This document shows, one piece after another, positions 48,840 to 57,226 of a stretch of 64,000 nt of DNA. The stretch spans positions 1-64,000 of the forward strand of contig NZ_MDEQ02000029.1 in assembly GCF_001883705.2 (NCBI RefSeq), given 5' to 3'. This DNA comes from Burkholderia catarinensis. GTDB lineage: Bacteria > Pseudomonadota > Gammaproteobacteria > Burkholderiales > Burkholderiaceae. The notes beneath the pieces were generated by a model, which saw only the letters and a list, made by a program, of their open reading frames with translations, did no database searches and had not been told where the DNA came from. Numbering within the stretch: the first letter of the stretch is position 1; each line of letters opens with the position of its first letter. The position numbers were made by a program, and so were the translations under genes.

Positions 48840-48881
48840 GCTTCGCACCGCATCCGGTGGTTGCAACGCACCGGTATCGCA

Positions 48882-48912
48882 CAAAAGGGCAGCCCAGGCT
48901 GCCCTTTTTTGT
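48882..48912 (+). terminator. rho-independent terminator after rpmE2
   Basis: AAAAGGGCAGCC and GGCTGCCCTTTT form a perfect stem with a 2-base loop and end in T6. Confidence 0.92.
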
Positions 48913-49055
48913 CTCTGCTCGCCCGGAAACCGCCCGCCGGTGCCCCGGGCATCGACCTGACGCGCAACAGCCGGCGCGTCTACAATGCCGGATGCTAGAA
49001 ACCGGCTCGACCGCGCGCGACCGCGCCGGCCGCCCATAACAAAACGCTCATCTGC

Positions 49056-50813
49056 ATGAAGCCTGTCGTCCGTCTCACCGCCTCCGCCACGCGTGCGCTG
49101 CCGCGCTGGCTGCTGCTCACGCTCTGCCTCGTCTACGCAGCGTTCGGCCTGTTCGGCCGCGACCCGTGGAAGAACGAGGACGCGGCGGGCTTCGGCGTGA
49201 TGTGGACGATGGCCAAGGGCGGCTGGCACGACTGGCTGCTGCCGAACCTGGTCGGCAAGTTCATCACGACCGACGGACCGCTCGGCTACTGGCTCGGCGC
49301 GCTGTCGATCCGCGGCCTCGGCCCGTGGGTCGATGCGAGCAACGCGTCGCGCGTCGATACGGGCGTACTGTTCTGCGTCGCGTGCGCGTTCGTCTGGTAC
49401 GCGGCCTACCTGCTCGGCCGACGCGCCGAGGTCCAGCCGTTCAAATACGCATTCGGCGGCGAGCCGGAGCCGCGCGACTACGGCCGCACGCTCGCCGACG
49501 GCGCGCTGCTGGTCCTGGTCGCATGCTTCGGCCTCGCGGAGCGCGGGCACGAGACGACGCCGCAGCTCGCGCAGTTTGCGTGGATCGCGATGCTCGTCTA
49601 CGGAATCGTGCGCGGCATCGACAAGCCGATGCAGGGCGCGCTGTGGTGGGGCCTCGCGATCGGCCTCGTCGCGCTGTCCGGCAACCCCGTGCTGGTTGTC
49701 GCGCTGCTCGCCGGCACAGCCGTGCTGTGGCTCGTCACGCCCGAGATGCGCAACCTGCGCCTGCCGCTGGTCGGCGTGCCGCTCGCGGCCGCGATCTTCG
49801 CGTTGTGGCCGCTTGCCGCGTTCGTCGCGGCGCCCGACGACGCCGCATGGTTCTTCAACCAGTGGATCCACGGCAGCCTGATGCGCTTTTCGGGCCCGCC
49901 GACCGCCGTGCTCGGCTATGCGGCGAAGAACCTGCCGCTGTTCACATGGCCCGCGTGGCCGCTCGCGATCTGGGCGTGGTGGAGCTGGGCCGGCATGCGC
50001 CGCCGCGCGCACATCGCGATTCCGCTGTCGGTCGCCGTGCCGCTCGTCGCGCTCGTGATCCTGCAGAGCCAGCAGTCGAACCGCATGTACATGCTGCTGC
50101 TGCCGCCGCTGGCGGTACTCGCGACGTTCGCGCTGCCGACCCTCAAGCGCGGCGCGATCAACGCGATCGACTGGTTCGCGGTGCTGAGCTTCACGATCCT
50201 CGGCACCTTCGTGTGGCTGGTGTGGCTCGCGTCGCTCACGGGCTTCCCGCATCCGCTCGCGCGCAACCTCGCGCGTCTCGTGCCCGGCTACGAGCCGCAT
50301 TTCAAGATCCTGTCGTTCATCTGCGCGGTGATCGTCACGGTGTGCTGGTGCATGCTCGCGCGCTGGCGCATCTCGCGGCAACCGAAGGTGCTGTGGCGCA
50401 GCGTCGTGCTGTCGAGCGCGGGCACCACGCTGATGTGGGTGCTGCTGATGACGCTGTGGCTGCCGATCGTCAACTACGGCCGGACCTATCGCGATGTCGC
50501 GCAGCAGATCGCCGTGCACCTGCCGTCCGACTATGAATGCATCTCGCCCGTGCGGCTCGGCGACGCGCAGATCGCGACCTTCGCGTATTTCGGCAACATG
50601 CACTTCGACTTCTCCGGCGACTGCGACGTGATCCTGCGTCAGGACCGCTCGGACTTCGGCGAGCCGAGCTCGATGTCGCAATACGTGTGGCGTCTCGTGT
50701 GGGAAGGTCGCCGCGTCGCCGACCGCGATGAACGCTTCCGCCTGTACGAGCGCATCGAACGGCCGAAGGCGCCCGTCAAGCGGCGTCCGCCGCGCCGCCA
50801 GGCGGCCGATTGA
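49056..50813 (+). CDS. GT39/ArnT-like multipass membrane glycosyltransferase
   Basis: 585 residues with about 11-12 transmembrane segments. An acidic pair in the first periplasmic loop (GRDPWKNEDAAGF, about 34-46) is characteristic of GT-C enzymes of the PMT/ArnT type, which use polyprenyl-phosphate sugars. The tail after about 490 is soluble. The acceptor is unknown: lipid A, protein or another glycan. Its stop overlaps the region of the MATE start, so the two are co-translated. Confidence 0.8.
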   Translation: MKPVVRLTASATRALPRWLLLTLCLVYAAFGLFGRDPWKNEDAAGFGVMWTMAKGGWHDWLLPNLVGKFITTDGPLGYWLGALSIRGLGPWVDASNASRVDTGVLFCVACAFVWYAAYLLGRRAEVQPFKYAFGGEPEPRDYGRTLADGALLVLVACFGLAERGHETTPQLAQFAWIAMLVYGIVRGIDKPMQGALWWGLAIGLVALSGNPVLVVALLAGTAVLWLVTPEMRNLRLPLVGVPLAAAIFALWPLAAFVAAPDDAAWFFNQWIHGSLMRFSGPPTAVLGYAAKNLPLFTWPAWPLAIWAWWSWAGMRRRAHIAIPLSVAVPLVALVILQSQQSNRMYMLLLPPLAVLATFALPTLKRGAINAIDWFAVLSFTILGTFVWLVWLASLTGFPHPLARNLARLVPGYEPHFKILSFICAVIVTVCWCMLARWRISRQPKVLWRSVVLSSAGTTLMWVLLMTLWLPIVNYGRTYRDVAQQIAVHLPSDYECISPVRLGDAQIATFAYFGNMHFDFSGDCDVILRQDRSDFGEPSSMSQYVWRLVWEGRRVADRDERFRLYERIERPKAPVKRRPPRRQAAD

Positions 50814-50815
50814 CG

Positions 50816-52171
50816 ATGTTCGGCGACATCCGGCGAATCGTCGGTCTCGCGTGGCCGGTGCTCGTCGGTCAGCTCGCGATCATCGCGTTCGGCGTGATCG
50901 ATACCGCGATGGTCGGCCGTTACTCGGCCGTCGATCTGGCCGCGCTCGGGCTCGGCTCGTCGATCTATGTATCGATCTATATCGGCCTGACCGGCATCCT
51001 GTCCGCGCTGCAGCCGATCACCGGGCAACTGTACGGCGCGCGGCGCTATGCCGAGATCGGCGAGGAAGTGCGCCAGGCGCTGTGGCTCGCGCTGCTGCTC
51101 GCGGTGCCCGGCTTCCTGCTGCTGCATTTTCCCGAGCCGCTGCTGCGCGTCGCGCACGCGCCCGCCGCGCTGCACGAGCGCACCGTTGACTACCTGCGCA
51201 TCCTGTCGTACGGGCTGCCCGCCAGTCTCGTCTTCCGCATCTACAACGCGCTGACCAACGCGGCCGGCAAGCCGAGGCTCGCGATGATCCTGCAGATCGG
51301 CGCGCTGCTGCTCAAGTTTCCGCTCAACGTGTGGTTCATCTTCGGCGGGTTCGGCGTGCCGGCCCTCGGCGGCCCGGGCTGCGGGCTCGCGAGCACGCTG
51401 ATCAACTGGGCGCTCGCGCTGATCGGCTACACGCTGCTCGCGAAGCTCGACGTGTTCGCACCGCTCGCGATCTTCTCGCGCTTTTGCTGGCCCGTCTGGG
51501 AACGCCAGAAGGCGATCCTGAAACTCGGCGTGCCGATGGGCCTGTCGTACCTGATCGAGGTCACGTCGTACACGTGCATGGCGCTGTTCATCGCGCAGTT
51601 CGGCACGACGACGCTCGCCGGCCACCAGATCGCCGGCAACATCGGCGCGGTGCTGTACATGACGCCGCTGTCGATCGGCGTGGCGGCCTCGACGCTGGTC
51701 GCGCGCGCGCTCGGCGCCGGGCGTCCCGAAGAAGCCAGGCTGCTCGGCCGGCACAGCGTGATGTTCGCGTGCGGGATTGCCGCCACATACGGCGTGCTCG
51801 TGCTCTCGCTGCGCTCGCTGATCATCAGCGGCTATACGCCGAACCCGGCCGTCGCCGCGGCCGCGATGCCGCTCGTCGCGATCGTCGCGTGCTATCACTG
51901 CTTCGATGCGCTGCAGGTCACGTCGGCGTTCGTGCTGCGCGCGTACAAGGTGGCGATCGTGCCGACCGTGATCTATGCGGTCGCGCTGTGGGGCGTCGGA
52001 CTCAGCGGCGGCTACGTGCTCGGCTTCGACGTGGGCGGCATCGCCCCCGCATGGCTGACGGGCGCGCGCGGCTTCTGGTTCGCGAACACGGTCAGCCTGA
52101 TGCTCGCGGGCGCCGGGCTCGTGCTGTACCTGCGCCACGTCGGTCGTGCGCACGCCTCCGCCGCCGCCTGA
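50816..52171 (+). CDS. MATE-family transporter
   Basis: 451 residues, 12 hydrophobic segments in two homologous halves (LAWPVLVGQLAIIAFGVIDTAMVG near the start and LKLGVPMGLSYLIEV at the half). MATE proteins export drugs or metabolites with H+ or Na+. The first ATG at 50816 lies 2 bases after the GT39-like stop; a TTG at 50810 is possible. It converges on lipA with only 11 bases between stops and no clear terminator. Confidence 0.9.
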   Translation: MFGDIRRIVGLAWPVLVGQLAIIAFGVIDTAMVGRYSAVDLAALGLGSSIYVSIYIGLTGILSALQPITGQLYGARRYAEIGEEVRQALWLALLLAVPGFLLLHFPEPLLRVAHAPAALHERTVDYLRILSYGLPASLVFRIYNALTNAAGKPRLAMILQIGALLLKFPLNVWFIFGGFGVPALGGPGCGLASTLINWALALIGYTLLAKLDVFAPLAIFSRFCWPVWERQKAILKLGVPMGLSYLIEVTSYTCMALFIAQFGTTTLAGHQIAGNIGAVLYMTPLSIGVAASTLVARALGAGRPEEARLLGRHSVMFACGIAATYGVLVLSLRSLIISGYTPNPAVAAAAMPLVAIVACYHCFDALQVTSAFVLRAYKVAIVPTVIYAVALWGVGLSGGYVLGFDVGGIAPAWLTGARGFWFANTVSLMLAGAGLVLYLRHVGRAHASAAA

Positions 52172-52182
52172 CGCGCTGCCCG

Positions 52183-53148
52183 CTACGCATCCGCCAGCAC
52201 GTCGGCCGCGTGGTACGACGACCGCACGAGCGGGCCTGCAACGACTTCCCTGAAACCGAGCGCCAGCGCCTCGTCGCGCCACGCGGCGAATGCGTCCGGG
52301 CTCACGTAGCGCCGCACCGGCAGATGGTGCGCGGACGGCGCGAGATACTGGCCGAGCGTGAGCACGTCGACGTCGTGCGCACGCAAGTCGCGCAGCGTGT
52401 CGCGCACTTCGTCGTCGCGCTCGCCGAGCCCGAGCATCAGCCCCGATTTCGTCACCAGCGCCGGCCGCATGGCCTTCGCCTGCGCGAGCAGTTCGAGCGA
52501 GCCGCGATAGTCGGCGCCCGGCCGCGCCGCCCGATACAGCGACGGCACCGTCTCGATGTTGTGGTTGAACACGTCCGGCCACGCTGACGACAGCGCATCG
52601 AGCGCGCGCGCAATGCGGCCGCGGAAGTCCGGCGTCAGCACCTCGACACCGATGCCCGGCACGCTCGCGCGCACCGCCGCGATGCACGCGGCAAAATGCG
52701 CGGCGCCGCCGTCGCGCAGGTCGTCACGGTCGACCGACGTGATCACGACGTAGCGCAACCCGAGCGCCGCGGCCGCGCCGGCGAGCCGTGCGGGCTCGTC
52801 CGGATCGAGCGGCTCGGGACGGCCATGCGCGACGTCGCAGAACGGGCAGCGCCGCGTGCACAGCCCGCCCATGATCATGAAGGTCGCGGTGCGCTGCGCG
52901 AAGCATTCGCCGATGTTCGGGCACATCGCCTCCTCGCAGACGGAATGCAGCCGATGATCGCGCAGCACGGCCGCCATGTCGGCAACCGCCGCGCTCATCA
53001 TCGGCCGCGCGTGCAGCCACGGCGGCTTCGGCAACGCCGCGCCGGCCGCGGGCTCGACGCGCACCGGAATGCGCGCGAGCTTGTCGCGGCTTCTCGCGCC
53101 CGGCTGGCCGAGCGCCGTGAGGCTGGGTCGTTCGAGCGCGGCGGCCAT
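52183..53148 (-). CDS. lipA: lipoyl synthase in the acetoin operon
   Basis: 321 residues. Both Fe-S sites are present: auxiliary cluster Cys71, 76 and 82 (CEEAMCPNIGEC) and radical-SAM Cys97, 101 and 104 (CTRRCPFC). It inserts sulfur into octanoyl-lysine to make lipoate. As the last gene of the aco operon, 2 bases after acoC and with GGAGA upstream, it probably serves the lipoyl domain of AcoC. A housekeeping lipA is expected elsewhere in the genome, so this is likely a dedicated second copy. Confidence 0.93.
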   Translation of the reverse strand: MAAALERPSLTALGQPGARSRDKLARIPVRVEPAAGAALPKPPWLHARPMMSAAVADMAAVLRDHRLHSVCEEAMCPNIGECFAQRTATFMIMGGLCTRRCPFCDVAHGRPEPLDPDEPARLAGAAAALGLRYVVITSVDRDDLRDGGAAHFAACIAAVRASVPGIGVEVLTPDFRGRIARALDALSSAWPDVFNHNIETVPSLYRAARPGADYRGSLELLAQAKAMRPALVTKSGLMLGLGERDDEVRDTLRDLRAHDVDVLTLGQYLAPSAHHLPVRRYVSPDAFAAWRDEALALGFREVVAGPLVRSSYHAADVLADA

Positions 53149-53150
53149 CG

Positions 53151-54266
53151 TCAGTCTCCGAGAAACGCGACGATCAGGCCGTTCACGTCGGCGGCCGCCT
53201 CCATCTGCACCATGTGCCCGCTGCCGGCGATCACCTCCGCACGCACGCCGTCCGGCAAGCCCTGCGCGTGCTGCGCGGGAATCACCTGGTCGTGCTCGCC
53301 CCAGATCACGAGCGTGCGCGGCGCGAGCGATGCGAGCCGATCGCGGAACACGCGCCGCTGCGCCGCGCCGTCGAACGCGGCGTTCGCGATCTTCTCCAGC
53401 GCGGCCTGCACGCCTTCGAGCCGCTTGTACTTCACCAGATCCTCGACGAGCTGCCGCGTCACGAGCGCGTTGTCCGCGAACAGCGCGCCGAGGTGCGGCT
53501 TCAGCGTATTGCGGCTGTTGCCGGCGACGAAACCGTCGATATAGGCGCGGTTGATGTCGGCGCCGAGCCCCGCGCTCGCAATCAGCGTCAGCGACGCGAC
53601 GCGTTGCGGCGCGCGCTCGGCCGCCGCCATCGCGACCGCGCCGCCCATCGAATGGCCGATCAGGTGCGCGCGGTCGATGTGCTGCGCATCGAGCAGCGCG
53701 AGCACCGCGTCGGCCAGTTCGTCGAGGCTGCCCGTGTCGACCGCCTTGCCCGATTCGCCGTGACCGGGCAGGTCGAGCGCCCACACAGGGCGGTGCGCGG
53801 CGAGATCCGCGTGATTGAACAGCCAGTTGTTCAGGTCGCCGCCGAACCCGTGGATCAGCACGGCGGGCGTGCCCGTCCCGTCGCCGAGCTTCAGGAAGCG
53901 CATCGTGCGGCCGCCGATCTGCGCCTTCTCGGGCTGCGGGCCGGCGGCTTCGTCGGATGCCGCGCTCGGCACGAAATCGCGCTGGAAATCGGCGATCGCC
54001 GCATCGATGTCGGCATCGCTCGCCTCGGCCGCCGCGACGACACCGAGCAGCGCGCCGACCGGCAGCGTCTCGCCCTCCTGCGCGACCTGCCGGCGCAGCA
54101 TGCCGTCGAACGCGCATTCGACGCCCGACGAAATCTTGTCGGTCTCGACATCGAGCACTTCGTCGCCCTTCGTCACGCGTTCGCCGATCGCCTTCAGCCA
54201 GCCGTTGACCTGCCCCTGCTCCATCGACAGCCCCCACTTGGGCATCGTGATCATGTGAATCGACAT
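53151..54266 (-). CDS. acoC: acetoin dehydrogenase E2 subunit: lipoyl domain fused to an alpha/beta hydrolase
   Basis: 371 residues. A lipoyl domain (about 4-78) carries the acceptor Lys44 in ETDKISS. The catalytic part is not the usual E2 acyltransferase but an alpha/beta-hydrolase fold (about 118-370): oxyanion region LIHGFGG, nucleophile elbow GHSMGG (Ser206), EHD (about 324) and GSGHMVQ (about 350). This is the known form of AcoC in Ralstonia-type systems. It passes the acetyl group from E1 to CoA. AGGAG precedes the ATG; acoB lies 4 bases upstream. Confidence 0.95.
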   Translation of the reverse strand: MSIHMITMPKWGLSMEQGQVNGWLKAIGERVTKGDEVLDVETDKISSGVECAFDGMLRRQVAQEGETLPVGALLGVVAAAEASDADIDAAIADFQRDFVPSAASDEAAGPQPEKAQIGGRTMRFLKLGDGTGTPAVLIHGFGGDLNNWLFNHADLAAHRPVWALDLPGHGESGKAVDTGSLDELADAVLALLDAQHIDRAHLIGHSMGGAVAMAAAERAPQRVASLTLIASAGLGADINRAYIDGFVAGNSRNTLKPHLGALFADNALVTRQLVEDLVKYKRLEGVQAALEKIANAAFDGAAQRRVFRDRLASLAPRTLVIWGEHDQVIPAQHAQGLPDGVRAEVIAGSGHMVQMEAAADVNGLIVAFLGD

Positions 54267-54270
54267 CGTG

Positions 54271-55275
54271 TCAGCTCCTCGTCTTCAGGACCGCCTGCGC
54301 AATCGCATCGGCGGACGGGATATACAGGTCTTCCAGCACGCTCGCGAACGGCGCGGGCGTATGCGGCGCGGTCACCAGCTCGATCGGCGCCTTCAGCGAG
54401 CGGAACGCGCGCTGCGCGACGAGCGCGGCGATGTCGGTCGCGATCGAGCAGCGCGGGTTCGCTTCGTCGACGACCACCACGCGCCCGGTGCGCTCCGCGC
54501 TGTCGAGGATCGTTTCCTCGTCGAGCGGCGACGTCGTGCGCAGGTCGATCACGTCGACCTGGATGCCGTCCTTCGCGAGCTTCGCGGCCGCATCCATCGC
54601 AAGATGCACCATCCGGCCGTACGTGACGATCGTCGCGTCGTCGCCGTCGCGCATGACGTTCGCCTCGCCGAACGGAATCGCATAGGACTCCTCCGGCACG
54701 TCGCCTTCGCGCGTATAGAGCAGCTTGTGTTCGAGGAAAATCACGGGATCGTTGTCGCGGATCGCCTGGATCAGCAGCCCCTTCGCGTCATACGGCGTCG
54801 ACGGGCACACGACCTTCAGCCCGGGAATGTGCGTGAACAGCGACGTGAGCATCTGCGAGTGCTGCGCGGCCGCGCGCAGCCCGGCGCCGTACATCGCGCG
54901 AATCACGACCGGCGTCACGGCCTTGCCGCCGAACATGTAGCGGAATTTCGCAGCCTGGTTGAAGATCTGGTCGAAGCACACGCCCATGAAATCGATGAAC
55001 ATCAGCTCCGCGACGGGCCGCATCCCGCACGCGGCCGCGCCGACCGCCGCGCCGATGTAGCCGCCCTCGGACAGCGGCGTATCGAGCACGCGGCCCGGAA
55101 ACTTGTGGAACAGCCCCTTCGTCACGCCGAGCACGCCGCCCCACGCGTCGTCCTCGCCCGGCGCGCCCGCGCCGCCTGCATTGTCCTCGCCCATCACGAT
55201 CACGCTGTCGTCGCGCGCCATTTCCTGCGCGAGCGCCTCGTTGATCGCCTGCGAATAAGTGATTTTCCTTGCCAT
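54271..55275 (-). CDS. acoB: acetoin dehydrogenase E1 beta subunit
   Basis: 334 residues. The transketolase-type pyrimidine domain (IGAAVGAAACGMRPVAELMF) and C-terminal domain (IDLRTTSPLDEETI) are those of 2-oxoacid dehydrogenase E1 beta chains. With AcoA it forms the TPP enzyme that cleaves acetoin to acetaldehyde and a hydroxyethyl group. AGGAGA lies 7 bases upstream of the ATG. Confidence 0.94.
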   Translation of the reverse strand: MARKITYSQAINEALAQEMARDDSVIVMGEDNAGGAGAPGEDDAWGGVLGVTKGLFHKFPGRVLDTPLSEGGYIGAAVGAAACGMRPVAELMFIDFMGVCFDQIFNQAAKFRYMFGGKAVTPVVIRAMYGAGLRAAAQHSQMLTSLFTHIPGLKVVCPSTPYDAKGLLIQAIRDNDPVIFLEHKLLYTREGDVPEESYAIPFGEANVMRDGDDATIVTYGRMVHLAMDAAAKLAKDGIQVDVIDLRTTSPLDEETILDSAERTGRVVVVDEANPRCSIATDIAALVAQRAFRSLKAPIELVTAPHTPAPFASVLEDLYIPSADAIAQAVLKTRS

Positions 55276-55329
55276 GTCTGTCTCCTGGAATGTTCGGTTC
55301 GCCGTGCCTGCTGCGGTGTCAGGCCGCGC

Positions 55330-56313
55330 TCACGGATACGACACGTAGACGTCGGTCAGCAGGTCCGCTGCATCGGGCACCGGCGCGGCCTTCGCCTGCG
55401 CGACCGCGTCGTCGATCAGCGCCTTCACCTGCGCATCGACCGCGCGCAGGTCGGCCGTCGTCAGCGCTTCGGCGCGCACGACACGCGTCTCGAAATGCTT
55501 CAGGCAGTCTTTTTCGTCACGCAGCTTCTGCACCTCGCCCGGCGCGCGGTAGGTTTGCGCATCGCCTTCGAAGTGGCCGAAATAACGTGTGAACTTCACC
55601 TCGACGAGCGTCGGGCCGCCGCCGTTGCGCGCGCGCTCGACGGCTTCGGCGAGTGCTTCATGCACCGCGAAGAAGTCGAAGCCGTCGACGATCACGCCCG
55701 GCATCCCGAACCCGTTCGCGCGATCGGCGATGTTGTCGGTCGCGACCGACCAGCTCGACGACGTCGCTTCCGCGTAGCCGTTGTTTTCGGCCACGAAGAT
55801 CGCGGGCAGCCGCCACACCGACGCGAGGTTCATCGATTCGAAGATCACGCCCTGGTTCGACGCGCCGTCGCCGAAGAAGCACACGCCGACGCCCCCGGTC
55901 TTTTTGTGCTTCGCCGCGAGCGCCGCACCGCATACGAGCGGGCCGCCCGCGCCGACGATCCCGTTCGCGCCGAGCATCCCCATCGACAGGTCGGCGATGT
56001 GCATCGAGCCGCCCTTGCCGTGGCAGACGCCCGTCTTCTTGCCGTAGATCTCGGCCATCATCCCGTGCACGTCGACGCCCTTCGCGATGCAATGGCCGTG
56101 GCCGCGGTGCGTGGTCGCGACGTAGTCGTCGACGCCGAGGTGCAGTATCGTGCCGACCGCGGACGCCTCCTCGCCCGCGTACAGGTGAACGAAGCCGGGG
56201 ATCTCGCCGGTCGCGAATTCGACGTGCAGGCGCTCCTCGAATTCGCGGATCGTGCGCATCAGCCGGTAGGCGTCCAGCAGCTTGTCCCTGCTGAGCTGTG
56301 TCGAAACGGTCAT
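55330..56313 (-). CDS. acoA: acetoin dehydrogenase E1 alpha subunit
   Basis: 327 residues. The TPP-Mg site runs from GDGASNQG (about 168) to AENNGYAEATSS (about 192-203). The enzyme is the TPP-dependent acetoin cleaver with AcoB. The start at 56313 has AGGAGA 6 bases upstream; an open frame continues upstream through unrelated sequence. The acoA-acoB order and the presence of acoX, acoC and acoR make acetoin more likely than pyruvate as substrate. Confidence 0.94.
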   Translation of the reverse strand: MTVSTQLSRDKLLDAYRLMRTIREFEERLHVEFATGEIPGFVHLYAGEEASAVGTILHLGVDDYVATTHRGHGHCIAKGVDVHGMMAEIYGKKTGVCHGKGGSMHIADLSMGMLGANGIVGAGGPLVCGAALAAKHKKTGGVGVCFFGDGASNQGVIFESMNLASVWRLPAIFVAENNGYAEATSSSWSVATDNIADRANGFGMPGVIVDGFDFFAVHEALAEAVERARNGGGPTLVEVKFTRYFGHFEGDAQTYRAPGEVQKLRDEKDCLKHFETRVVRAEALTTADLRAVDAQVKALIDDAVAQAKAAPVPDAADLLTDVYVSYP

Positions 56314-56390
56314 GTGTGTCTCCTGGGTAGGTCTGACTGCGAATGCCGCCACGGCCGCGCCGTGGCGACGGATTGCACGGCCCGCGGCCG

Positions 56391-57167
56391 TCAGTGGAAC
56401 GTGAAGCCGCCGTCGACGTTCACGGCCTGGCCCGTCACGTTGTCCATCGTCGCGAAGAACAGCGCGAGCCGGCCCATGTCTTCCGGCGTCTGCGCGCGGC
56501 CCTGCGGGATCAGCGTCAGCTGGTGCCGCCGCCACGACTCCTCGACCGACTCGCCGTCGGTCTTCCATTCGTCGGACAGGCGGTCCCACATGTCGGTACG
56601 CACGATGCCCGGGCAGATCGCGTTGACGGTCACGCCGTCGCGCGCGACCTCCTTCGCGAGCGCGTTCGTGAAGCCGACGACCGCGAATTTCGATGCGCTG
56701 TAATGGGCGAGATTCGGAAAGCCCTCCTTGCCGGCGATCGACGCGACGTTGATGATCCGGCCGCGGCCCTGCGCCTTCAGATGCGCGAGCGCCGCACGGC
56801 AGCCGAGGAACGTGCCCTTCGCGTTCACGTCCATCACGAAATCCCAGTCGCGTTCGGTCAGCGCGTCGACCGGATGAATGCTGATCACGCCCGCGCAGTT
56901 CACGAGGATGTCGAGCCGGCCGAGTTCGTCGAGCGCCTGCGCGACCATCGCGTCGACCTGCGCGGCCTGCGTGACATCGACCTTCGCGACCGCCGCCCGG
57001 CGGCCGAGCGCGCGCACCTCGCGCGCGGTGGCGTCGAGCGCGTCGTCGAGCAGGTCGGCCAGCAGGAGGTCGGCGCCCGCGCCGGCGAGCGTCAGCGCAA
57101 TGCCGCGGCCGATGCCGCGCGCGCCGCCCGTGACGATGGCGACCTGTCCTTCGAGAGGGGTTGTCAT
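56391..57167 (-). CDS. short-chain dehydrogenase/reductase, probably acetoin/diacetyl or butanediol dehydrogenase
   Basis: 258 residues. Rossmann motif TGGARGIG (13-20), NCAG (90-93), catalytic Ser143, Tyr156 and Lys160 (YSASK). Its place between acoX and acoA suggests that it links 2,3-butanediol or diacetyl to acetoin; stereochemistry and direction cannot be read from the sequence. AGGAGA lies upstream of ATG 57167. Confidence 0.85.
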   Translation of the reverse strand: MTTPLEGQVAIVTGGARGIGRGIALTLAGAGADLLLADLLDDALDATAREVRALGRRAAVAKVDVTQAAQVDAMVAQALDELGRLDILVNCAGVISIHPVDALTERDWDFVMDVNAKGTFLGCRAALAHLKAQGRGRIINVASIAGKEGFPNLAHYSASKFAVVGFTNALAKEVARDGVTVNAICPGIVRTDMWDRLSDEWKTDGESVEESWRRHQLTLIPQGRAQTPEDMGRLALFFATMDNVTGQAVNVDGGFTFH

Positions 57168-57226
57168 GCCGATGTCTCCTTGATGATCGTTATGGATGTC
57201 GAAATGTCGTTCGGGAAACCGGCGTC

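Noticed and set aside
53149..54237. Upstream extension of the lipA reading frame through acoC
   Set aside because: The added 360 residues are an out-of-frame reading of acoC; the ATG at 53148 has a good ribosome site and begins the LipA homology.
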